A stretch of DNA of 7,195 nt from contig DAOUVG010000074.1 in NCBI GenBank assembly GCA_030667735.1, positions 1 through 7,195 on the forward strand, in the 5' to 3' direction. Source of the stretch: Dehalococcoidales bacterium (GTDB lineage: Bacteria > Chloroflexota > Dehalococcoidia > Dehalococcoidales > Fen-1064). The translations under genes and the position numbers were made by a program. The notes below the pieces were generated by a model. That model ran no database searches. It worked only from the letters and a program-made list of their open reading frames with translations, and had not been told where the DNA came from. Positions 1-5,682 of this stretch are shown here, piece by piece (positions within the stretch are counted from its first letter, which is position 1; every line of letters starts with the position of its first letter).

Positions 1-401
1 GGCAGTATGAAGTCCGTCCTTCCCCGGAAGACTACACAGTCGCCGTCCTTACAGGCACGAAGGTTTATACTGAGCAAACGAAACCGGCCCCGCTTCTGCA
101 TCCGGCCAACACTGGCATAGCTGGTGATGGTGTCGCGGTTATCTGCCGTATCGACGAACTCCACTACCTGAGAGACATGGACCGCGCCGTCAGGAAAAGA
201 GACCGCCTCTGACAGTGCCGCCAGAGACTGGGCAGCAATGGCCATCGGCGGGACCAGGTCTGAGTCCCGATACAGGCTGCTATCCTCCTCCACAGCCTCA
301 AGATAGGCGTCGACCGCTGAGGAATCCACCCGGTAGCTGGCCGGCAGGAACTCGTAGCCCGCTTCCAGCTGACGATAGTCAATCTGTTCGTGTTCCGGCA
401 T
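1..401 (-). CDS. HadA/FAS1-like hot-dog dehydratase (MaoC superfamily), 3'-truncated by window edge
   Basis: The frame reads from an ATG at 401 to the left edge without a stop: 133 complete codons, C-terminus missing. The translation opens MPEHEQIDYRQLEAGYEFLP and continues with a YRVD..AV..YLEAVEED segment, then LVPPMAIAAQSL (about residues 49-60), then a strand containing VHVSQVVEFVD (74-84). This order matches the FAS1-like N-terminal hot-dog domain of MaoC-type enoyl-thioester hydratases, such as mycobacterial HadA. Where catalytic MaoC halves carry a D-x-N-P-x-H type motif, this protein has EEDSSLYRDSD (38-48) with Tyr in place of His, so it may be the substrate-binding, non-catalytic half. 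A catalytic HadB/MaoC partner would be expected further left. The likely substrate is an enoyl-CoA or 3-hydroxyacyl thioester in the cytosol. Start choice: an in-frame ATG also exists at 413, but the ATG at 401 has a GGGGGG run about 4 nt upstream, which can pair with anti-SD. Family call fairly sure; exact substrate unknown. Confidence 0.75.
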   Translation of the reverse strand, partial: MPEHEQIDYRQLEAGYEFLPASYRVDSSAVDAYLEAVEEDSSLYRDSDLVPPMAIAAQSLAALSEAVSFPDGAVHVSQVVEFVDTADNRDTITSYASVGRMQKRGRFRLLSINLRACKDGDCVVFRGRTDFIL

Positions 402-481
402 CTGGCCCCCCATGACGGCTGTCCGCAGTCGGCAAATACTCCTGGAGTGATAGCATATGGATGTTACAGGTATGCGGGCTT

Positions 482-511
482 ATTGTTAGCCACCGGAGCA
501 GCCTTTGTCAA
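482..511 (-). promoter_or_regulatory. Candidate promoter of the dehydratase gene
   Basis: On the minus strand a perfect TTGACA (511 to 506) is followed after 18 nt by AACAAT (487 to 482), a 4-of-6 match to the -10 consensus. Transcription would begin near 475, giving a leader of roughly 70 nt before the ATG at 401. The -35 is strong and the -10 is weak, so this is a moderate call. Confidence 0.4.
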
Positions 512-572
512 GGGGTGTTCTCGTCCGGTACTGCCGATGCTGCTTCCAACGTAAGAGGAGAACTCCCCCTCC

Positions 573-618
573 CGGCACAGTAGTATTGAAGCGCCTGAAA
601 CGGCGCTTGTCAGTGCCG
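573..618. repeat. Two-part inverted repeat between divergent promoters
   Basis: An inner 7-bp perfect stem AAGCGCC (589-595) / GGCGCTT (602-608) encloses a TGAAAC loop. It is nested inside an outer 6-bp stem CGGCAC (573-578) / GTGCCG (613-618), separated by an asymmetric internal loop (10 nt on the left, 4 nt on the right). No T-run follows on either strand and no gene ends here, so it is not an obvious intrinsic terminator. It lies upstream of both predicted promoters. It could be a protein-binding site, part of an unannotated small RNA, or chance. Confidence 0.55.
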
Positions 619-669
619 ATATGGGCCCGGTCTCAGGTTTTTCCGTACAAGGCACAACCCTGTTACCTA

Positions 670-678
670 TGATATAAT
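670..678 (+). promoter_or_regulatory. Extended -10 promoter for the malic enzyme cluster
   Basis: TGATATAAT is a perfect TGnTATAAT extended -10. No good TTGACA lies 16-18 nt upstream, which suits an extended -10 promoter. Transcription would start near 685, leaving a leader of about 45 nt that ends in the AGGGAGG ribosome binding site. The same ten bases, TGATATAATC, occur before the methyltransferase at 4965-4974. Confidence 0.65.
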
Positions 679-729
679 CCAGACGATGATAGTCGGCACC
701 TGAGTACATCAAGGGAGGGTACAGGTAGA

Positions 730-2115
730 GTGAATGATGTGAGCTACCGGATTGTGAGAACCATCCGCTGCAAGAATACCAACGTCCCGGGCACTCTGGG
801 CAAGCTAACGACGGCCATCGGTCACGTCGGCGCAGAAATCGGCAACATCGAGACCGTACACCTCGGTCATCACTTCACTGTCCGCGACATTGACATTCTT
901 ATTGATGGTGAAGAGCACCTCACACGCTTGGTAGATGAGGTCTCCAGGCTTCAGGAGGTATCCGTCCTCCAGGTCCGGGACGAAGTGCTGGAGCTCCACC
1001 GCGGCGGCAAGATAAAGATGGTGAGCACCGTCCCCCTGGATACCCTGGACGCCCTCAGCAAGGTATACACCCCCGGGGTAGCCGAGGTATGCCGGCTCAT
1101 CGCGGGGGAGCCGGACTGGAAGGATGCCTATACCGTCATCCCCTACTCCGTTGCCATCGTAACCGACGGCACTGCCGTGCTCGGGCTGGGCAACATCGGT
1201 CCGGAGGCAGGAATGCCGGTGATGGAGGGAAAGGCGGCCCTCCTCCAGCACCTCGCCGGAGTCAGCGGGATACCGATACTGGTCAACACCACTGACCCGG
1301 ATGAAATCGTGGCCACCGTGAAACATATCGCGCTCACTTTCGGGGGAATCCACCTGGAAGACATCGCATCACCGCGCTGTTTCCAGATTGAAGACAGGCT
1401 GGAGGAAGAGCTTGACAGGCCCGTCATGCACGATGACCAGGAGGGTACCGCCGTAGTGACCCTGGCAGCCCTGATGAATGCCTGTGAACGCACCGGCCTC
1501 GTCCTTGAGGAAGCCAGGGTGGGTCTCATCGGCCTCGGTGCCGCCGGACTGACCATCGGGGAGTTCATCCTCCGGTATACCGGCAAACCGGCACTGGGCG
1601 TCGCCAGGACCGAGGCCAGCACACTGCGTCACGCCGAGCACGGCGGCATTCCCTCCAGCTTTGACGAAATTATGCAGACCGCCGATATCGTTATCGCCAC
1701 CTCAGGAGTGAGCGGCCTCATTGAGCCGAGCATGGTGAGAAAGGGGCAGGTCATCTTTGCTCTGACCAACCCGTACCCGGAAATTGCCCCGGAGCTTGCC
1801 CTGGCCTCGGGGGCATCGCTGGCAATCGATGGTAAGACGGTGAACAACGTTATTGGCTATCCGGGAATCTGGCGCGGTACACTGGACGCCAAGGCGTCCA
1901 GGATAACATACGAGATGTACCGGGCGGCCAGTCTCGCCATTGCCCGTGTTGCCAGGGAAAAGGAGCAACTCATCCCCAGTCCCATAGACCCGGACGCCCA
2001 CCTGGCAGTGACTCACAGTGTAGCCAGGGCCGCGATGGAATCGGGCGTTGCCCGACGGCATCTTGACGACGACTACTTCGAAGACACCGTTATTGAACCA
2101 CCCCCCGAAGTGTAA
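730..2115 (+). CDS. Malic enzyme (malate dehydrogenase, oxaloacetate-decarboxylating) with N-terminal ACT domain
   Basis: This 461-aa cytosolic enzyme should convert malate plus NAD(P)+ to pyruvate, CO2 and NAD(P)H. An ACT-like regulatory domain covers about residues 6-85 (YRIVRTIRCKN, then VPGTLGKLTTAIG), suggesting allosteric control by a small ligand. The malic domain follows: YTPGVAEVC with likely catalytic Tyr113, VMEGKAALLQHLAGV with Lys168, HLEDIASPRCFQIE with metal ligands Glu210/Asp211, and MHDDQEGTAVV with Asp235/Asp236. The dinucleotide domain begins at GLIGLGAAG (265-273), with FALTNPYPEI (343-352) and VNNVIGYPGIWRGTLD (371-386). The GTG start has AGGGAGG (713-719) 10 nt upstream; a second in-frame GTG at 739 is too far from it. 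The segment after the Rossmann glycine motif is shorter than I recall for classical bacterial malic enzymes, and the second strand ends in VARTEAS without the acidic residue usual for NAD, so cofactor preference is open. First gene of a tight cluster; the next starts 16 nt later. Confidence 0.93.
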   Translation: MNDVSYRIVRTIRCKNTNVPGTLGKLTTAIGHVGAEIGNIETVHLGHHFTVRDIDILIDGEEHLTRLVDEVSRLQEVSVLQVRDEVLELHRGGKIKMVSTVPLDTLDALSKVYTPGVAEVCRLIAGEPDWKDAYTVIPYSVAIVTDGTAVLGLGNIGPEAGMPVMEGKAALLQHLAGVSGIPILVNTTDPDEIVATVKHIALTFGGIHLEDIASPRCFQIEDRLEEELDRPVMHDDQEGTAVVTLAALMNACERTGLVLEEARVGLIGLGAAGLTIGEFILRYTGKPALGVARTEASTLRHAEHGGIPSSFDEIMQTADIVIATSGVSGLIEPSMVRKGQVIFALTNPYPEIAPELALASGASLAIDGKTVNNVIGYPGIWRGTLDAKASRITYEMYRAASLAIARVAREKEQLIPSPIDPDAHLAVTHSVARAAMESGVARRHLDDDYFEDTVIEPPPEV

Positions 2116-2123
2116 GCTGAAGC

Positions 2124-2128
2124 AGGAG
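2124..2128 (+). promoter_or_regulatory. Shine-Dalgarno site deciding the MBL start
   Basis: AGGAG lies 3 nt before the ATG at 2132. A longer in-frame reading could begin at TTG 2048, inside the malic enzyme gene, but its first 28 residues (Thr- and Pro-rich) resemble no MBL N-terminus. The AGGAG supports the downstream ATG despite the short spacing. Confidence 0.6.
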
Positions 2129-2131
2129 AAA

Positions 2132-3367
2132 ATGCTGGAAAGAAAACGGGGCCTGCCCCTGGTTCCTGAGAAGCTGGACTCGCAACCGGTCACGGACGGT
2201 ATCTGCGTCGTCCAGAACAACGTCGTCGGGCAGGACGCCCACACGGCGTACACCAGTTGGGTGACCACGCCCGATGGCACGGTCGTGATTGACCCGGGCA
2301 ATTTCCGCACCAGCTCCATGATAAACGAGGAAATAGCTCGGGAATCGGGCAAGCCGGTCCGATACCTGATATACAGCCATGCCCACATGGACCACATTGG
2401 CGGTGCCGCCGCCTTTGCCGACCACCATCCCAGGATAATCGCCCACGAAAATGCGATACCACGACTGGAGCGCTACGCTCTAACCGCAGGGTATATCCGC
2501 CGTATCAACAGCATCCAGTTCCACTTCAACATCCCGCCGGGTCGGTACTCTCCGGTATACCCCACGGAAACTTATCGTGACGAATACCGCTTCGAGCTTG
2601 GCGGCAGGACCTTCGAGCTGTTCCACGGCAAGGGCGAGACCGACGACCACACACTGGTCTGGGTGCCGGAGTTGAAGACGGTGTTCTGCGGCGACCTGCT
2701 GGAGGCTTCGTTTCCGAACCTGGGCAACCCCTTCAAGGTGATGCGCTACGCCCGCGAATGGGCGGAGGCGATGGAAAGGGTACTGGCACTCGACCCCGAC
2801 TTTGCCATCGGGGGCGACGTTGTCCTCGTCGATAAGGTTAAGATACGGGAGTTATTCAAGGACAACATCGAAGTGCTCAGGTTCCTGGAGGACTCGGTGG
2901 TGAATGCCGCCAACGAGGGCAAGAACCTGGAGCAGATGATTGAGGATATCCAGCTCCCACCGCACCTGCAGAACAGCCCCAACCTGCGGCAGGAGTACTC
3001 GCGCCGGGAGTTCGCCATCTACAACATCTGGAAGCGCTACTGCGGCTACTTCGATTTCAGCCCCTCGGGGCTGTTGCCCCGGCCCGGACACGAGATTGCC
3101 GGCGTGGTACGTGAACTGGTTGGCAGCGATGAGACAGTGCTGAATAAGGCACGGGAGCTCATGGAATCCGGCCAGTTGCAGCTTGCCCTGGAAACGCTGG
3201 ACATTATCCTGAAGGTAAACTATGAGGATGTGCCCACCCGCCAGGTCAGGCAGCAGATACTCAAGAAACTTGCCGATACGGACACCTGTATGATGTCCGG
3301 CAACGTTTGGACACACTACCTGGAAGAAGACGAGGCATTCCTGGCAGAGCAGACGGAGGAAGGCTAG
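2132..3367 (+). CDS. Metallo-beta-lactamase-fold hydrolase with alkyl-sulfatase-like dimerization region
   Basis: The protein is 411 aa with no signal peptide. The MBL core occupies roughly residues 18-235: TTPDGTVVIDPG (45-56), then the HxHxDH signature SHAHMDHIGG (His83, His85, Asp87, His88). The next block, GKGETDDHT (166-174), has Glu169 where common MBL proteins have the third metal His; a Glu there is typical of alkylsulfatases. Asp188 in VFCGDLL is the likely bridging ligand. The expected late GHG motif appears as IGGDVV (226-231), with no His. From about residue 295 (NIWKRYCGYFDFSPSGLLP, then a helical region to about 398) it resembles the dimerization region of SdsA/YjcS-type alkyl sulfatases. 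The C-terminal SCP2-like domain of full-length enzymes (about 650 aa) is absent. Likely a cytosolic hydrolase of unknown substrate; alkyl sulfatase activity is not established. It sits 16 nt after the malic enzyme, suggesting co-transcription. Confidence 0.85.
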   Translation: MLERKRGLPLVPEKLDSQPVTDGICVVQNNVVGQDAHTAYTSWVTTPDGTVVIDPGNFRTSSMINEEIARESGKPVRYLIYSHAHMDHIGGAAAFADHHPRIIAHENAIPRLERYALTAGYIRRINSIQFHFNIPPGRYSPVYPTETYRDEYRFELGGRTFELFHGKGETDDHTLVWVPELKTVFCGDLLEASFPNLGNPFKVMRYAREWAEAMERVLALDPDFAIGGDVVLVDKVKIRELFKDNIEVLRFLEDSVVNAANEGKNLEQMIEDIQLPPHLQNSPNLRQEYSRREFAIYNIWKRYCGYFDFSPSGLLPRPGHEIAGVVRELVGSDETVLNKARELMESGQLQLALETLDIILKVNYEDVPTRQVRQQILKKLADTDTCMMSGNVWTHYLEEDEAFLAEQTEEG

Positions 3368-3388
3368 GCGGTAGCGCCGGCCGCTTGT

Positions 3389-3393
3389 GGAGG
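3389..3393 (+). promoter_or_regulatory. Shine-Dalgarno site deciding the RDD start
   Basis: A perfect GGAGG ends 5 nt before the GTG at 3399. The in-frame GTG at 3387 overlaps this site and has no comparable upstream signal, so 3399 is the better start. Confidence 0.65.
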
Positions 3394-3398
3394 CAACA

Positions 3399-4010
3399 GT
3401 GGAAAACGCAGGTCCGGAAGATACAGGTAGGGAGAGCGGGCAGACCGGGACTGACCCGGTGGCGCTTCCCTCAGGCAAGAAGACCTGCACCGGCTGCGGC
3501 ACCGTGAATGAGGCGTCATCGGCCTATTGCTACCGTTGCGGCCTGGGGTTGCCCACCGAGGTTCGTTCCGAGGCCGAGAGTATGGAAAACCCGGCCGGAT
3601 TCTGGATAAGGTTCCTGGCCTTCATACTCGATCAGGTGCTCCTTTCGGTTGTCGGAATTTCCATCAGCCTGCTGGTCACGGACCTCACGCTGGCAGACAT
3701 GCTGGCACGCGCAATCGACCCCGAAGCACCCTTCCTCTGGAATGAGTTGCTCACCACCTTCGCCCTGGAAGCTGGCTACTGGACGATTACGATAGGCACG
3801 TGGGGCAGGACGGCAGGCAAAGCGCTACTGCGTATCAAGGTCACACGGGTTGACGGTTCAAATGTCTCCTATCCCCGCAGCTTCGTCAGATACCTGGCCT
3901 ACTATATCTCGTGGTTTACACTGGGTCTTGGCTTCCTGACCATACCTCTGAGCCCACGGAAGAAGGGACTGCACGACCTGGTGTGCGATACCAGGGTAAT
4001 ACGAACGTGA
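3399..4010 (+). CDS. Zinc-ribbon and RDD-domain membrane protein
   Basis: The 203-aa product has a polar N-terminus, then a zinc ribbon with Cys30, Cys33, Cys44 and Cys47 (C-x2-C-x10-C-x2-C, starting CTGCGTVNEAS). An RDD domain follows from about residue 65: AGFWIRFLAFILDQVLL with the conserved Arg71 and Asp78, a middle hydrophobic segment (about 116-134), GRTAGKALLRIKV (136-148), a third hydrophobic segment (about 164-186) and the usual ending KKGLHDLVCDTRVI. About three membrane helices are expected, with the ribbon probably cytoplasmic. RDD proteins are poorly characterised; some are proposed to be transporters, so no substrate is assigned. The start is GTG 3399, chosen from the GGAGG upstream, rather than GTG 3387. 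It lies 31 nt after the MBL gene and 19 nt before the PrsW-like gene, whose product carries two ribbons of the same spacing, which suggests joint function. Confidence 0.88.
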   Translation: MENAGPEDTGRESGQTGTDPVALPSGKKTCTGCGTVNEASSAYCYRCGLGLPTEVRSEAESMENPAGFWIRFLAFILDQVLLSVVGISISLLVTDLTLADMLARAIDPEAPFLWNELLTTFALEAGYWTITIGTWGRTAGKALLRIKVTRVDGSNVSYPRSFVRYLAYYISWFTLGLGFLTIPLSPRKKGLHDLVCDTRVIRT

Positions 4011-4029
4011 CACACGGAAGCCTGCTCTT

Positions 4030-4932
4030 ATGCAGTTCATTGTAATCCTGGTCATTGCCTTCGCCCCCGGGATATTCTGGCTCTGGATGGTCTACCGCCG
4101 GGACCGATACCGGCCGGAGCCCAGAATGCTGGTGGTCCGGACGTTCATCTGGGGTATGGTGGTCTCCATTCCAGTGGCTTTGCTGGAATTAGGCCTGATA
4201 TTCATAGTAGACCCGGGGGCAATCAATTTCCCCGAGGTCGACCAGCTTTCCCTTGGTACCGCTGCCTACATGTCCTTCGTCGTGGCCGGCATGACCGAAG
4301 AACTGGGAAAGTACCTGGTAGTTCGGAGAACGGTATACCGCTCACCCTACTTCGATGAGCCGATGGATGGCCTGGTTTACGCATCAGCTTCGGCTCTCGG
4401 TTTCGCCTCACTGGAGAATGTCGGGTACCTCCTGACCTACGGCTGGGAGTTAATCTTGCTGAGAGGCCCGTTCTCCACTCTGGCCCACGTGCTGTTTTCC
4501 GCGATGTGGGGCTATCCGCTCGGAGTGAGCAAGGTGAGACAAAAGGGGATGAGAGCCTGGACATTGCTGGGTCTGCTCTGCTCGATGGCGGCTCACGGCC
4601 TGTTTAACTTCCTCATCTTCACACAGAGTGCCTATTCCCTCCTGGTAATACCGCTGTTCCTCGGTACCGGCGCTGTCTTCTTCTTCATGATGAGGCGGGC
4701 AAACCGGCTTTCTCCATTCCGAGAGATGGTCGGGCAACGGTTGGTGGTCTGCCCGAATTGCGGCGGCAAGGTACCCGGCTACGCGAGCTTCTGCATGACG
4801 TGTGGTGCCGAGATGGCGGAGGCCGGGCAAGACGGACCTGCCTTCTGTAGCAAGTGCGGGACTGCCCTGGACCGCGAGTCCGCCTTCTGCACCTCTTGTG
4901 GCAGTCGTATCCTCAGGAACCCGTCAAAGTAG
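4030..4932 (+). CDS. PrsW-type intramembrane protease with two C-terminal zinc ribbons
   Basis: The 300-aa protein is largely hydrophobic up to about residue 221, with multiple membrane helices. PrsW-family landmarks appear in order: GMTEELGKYLVVRR (Glu90, Glu91, Lys94, the EExxK motif), FDEPMDGLVYASASALGFA leading to SLENVGYL (Glu129, Asn130), LAHVLFSAMWG (His153) and AAHGLFNF (His189, Asn193). PrsW of Bacillus performs site-1 cleavage of the anti-sigma factor RsiW; here no anti-sigma gene is nearby, so the substrate is unknown. After a basic linker come two zinc ribbons: Cys241/244/255/258 and Cys273/276/287/290, both C-x2-C-x10-C-x2-C. They would lie on the cytoplasmic side if the helix count is even, which I cannot settle by eye. 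The ATG at 4030 has GGAAG 9 nt upstream. It follows the RDD gene by 19 nt and is probably the last gene of the cluster, since a separate promoter begins at 4965. Confidence 0.9.
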   Translation: MQFIVILVIAFAPGIFWLWMVYRRDRYRPEPRMLVVRTFIWGMVVSIPVALLELGLIFIVDPGAINFPEVDQLSLGTAAYMSFVVAGMTEELGKYLVVRRTVYRSPYFDEPMDGLVYASASALGFASLENVGYLLTYGWELILLRGPFSTLAHVLFSAMWGYPLGVSKVRQKGMRAWTLLGLLCSMAAHGLFNFLIFTQSAYSLLVIPLFLGTGAVFFFMMRRANRLSPFREMVGQRLVVCPNCGGKVPGYASFCMTCGAEMAEAGQDGPAFCSKCGTALDRESAFCTSCGSRILRNPSK

Positions 4933-4964
4933 CAGTAAAGTTATACTTATGCCGTGTTCTGATG

Positions 4965-4973
4965 TGATATAAT
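4965..4973 (+). promoter_or_regulatory. Extended -10 promoter for the methyltransferase
   Basis: TGATATAAT perfectly matches TGnTATAAT and repeats the element at 670-678. The optimal -35 position (4944-4950) is AT-rich but not TTGACA. Transcription would begin near 4980, giving a leader of about 54 nt. This suggests the methyltransferase can be expressed independently of the upstream cluster. Confidence 0.65.
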
Positions 4974-4995
4974 CTCGCAATAATATACAACCCCT

Positions 4996-5007
4996 CCGCC
5001 TCTGCGG
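4996..5007 (+). other. Small GC hairpin in methyltransferase leader
   Basis: CCGC (4996-4999) pairs with GCGG (5004-5007) around a CTCT loop, in the predicted leader and 15 nt before the AAGGAG ribosome binding site. A 4-bp stem is short and could be chance. No T-run follows, so it is not a terminator. Confidence 0.25.
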
Positions 5008-5033
5008 CATCGTTCACTGAGAAAGGAGACACA

Positions 5034-5657
5034 ATGACGGAAGAGAGCAAGGTCCAGTGGGTCTACTCCTCGAAGAATAACCGTGAGCTGGTGGAGCGCT
5101 ACGACCAGTGGGCCAGGGACTACGATGAGGACCTTGCCGATGATTTCGACTACCGCGCCCCGCAAATGGCCGCTGAGGTTTTCGCCCGATACGTTCCCCC
5201 AAATGCCAGAGTCCTGGATGCAGGTGCCGGTACCGGGCTGGTGGGAGAGATACTGGCCGGTATGGGATACGGTACCCTGGTCGCCATGGACATGTCAGCA
5301 GGAATGCTGGAGGAAGCTCGCAAGAAGAACGTCTACACCGAGCTCCACCGGATGGTCATGGGTGAGCCACTGGACTTCCCCACGGACTCCTTTGACGCCG
5401 TTATCTGCGTTGGCACGCTTACCGAAGCGCATGCTCCGGCCAGCTCCCTTGACGAACTGGTGCGTATCACCAGGCCCGGGGGATACATAGCCTATACCCT
5501 CCGTCCGGATATCTATGAGAATAACGGTTTCAAGGAAAAGCAGTCCGAGCTGGAATCAGTGGGCAAGTGGAAACTGGTGGAAGCGACCGAGCCGCTCCAG
5601 ACACTCCCCAGGGGCGAGCCGGACGTCCTCATGCAGGTGTGGGTATACCGGGTCTGA
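5034..5657 (+). CDS. Class I SAM-dependent methyltransferase, METTL27-like
   Basis: This 207-aa soluble protein has a Rossmann methyltransferase fold. The N-terminal helix reads YDQWARDYDEDL (23-34) followed by YRAP (40-43), a combination I recognise from METTL27/WBSCR27-type proteins. SAM-binding motif I is RVLDAGAGTGLVG (59-71). The next strand ends in AMDMSAGMLEEAR (84-96), with Asp86 positioned for the ribose. FDAVICVGTLTEAH (120-133) and the RPGGYIAYTLR strand (147-157) complete the core. The acceptor substrate is unknown; small molecules and proteins are both possible. The ATG at 5034 has AAGGAG (5023-5028) 5 nt upstream. The gene has its own extended -10 promoter 101 bp after the PrsW-like gene and converges on the transglutaminase gene 25 bp downstream. 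Confidence 0.9.
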   Translation: MTEESKVQWVYSSKNNRELVERYDQWARDYDEDLADDFDYRAPQMAAEVFARYVPPNARVLDAGAGTGLVGEILAGMGYGTLVAMDMSAGMLEEARKKNVYTELHRMVMGEPLDFPTDSFDAVICVGTLTEAHAPASSLDELVRITRPGGYIAYTLRPDIYENNGFKEKQSELESVGKWKLVEATEPLQTLPRGEPDVLMQVWVYRV

Positions 5658-5682
5658 CCGGCAAATACGCCAGGTGCAGTGA

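Larger units (their letters stand above)
402..729. other. Divergent intergenic region
   Basis: This 328-bp stretch separates the leftward dehydratase from the rightward malic enzyme cluster. It holds a candidate minus-strand promoter (482-511), a composite inverted repeat (573-618) and a plus-strand extended -10 (670-678). An 82-codon minus-strand open frame (464-712) crosses it, but it has no recognisable domain and covers the promoter elements, so I do not call it a gene. No riboswitch or tRNA is apparent. Confidence 0.7.

Noticed and set aside
638..642. TTTTT run after the intergenic inverted repeat, as an intrinsic terminator
   Set aside because: It is about 20 nt beyond the outer stem, and no gene upstream on the plus strand needs termination.
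464..712. 82-codon minus-strand open frame filling most of the divergent intergenic region
   Set aside because: It has no recognisable domain, it covers the inverted repeat and both predicted promoter areas, and no convincing ribosome binding site precedes it.
805..1641. Long minus-strand open frames opposite the malic enzyme (for example 805-1353 and 1143-1622)
   Set aside because: They are antisense shadows of a clearly recognisable gene; their translations show no domain and low complexity.
4937..4950. AAGT-TAT-ACTT partial palindrome just upstream of the methyltransferase promoter, as an operator
   Set aside because: Only four base pairs per arm in AT-rich sequence; easily due to chance.
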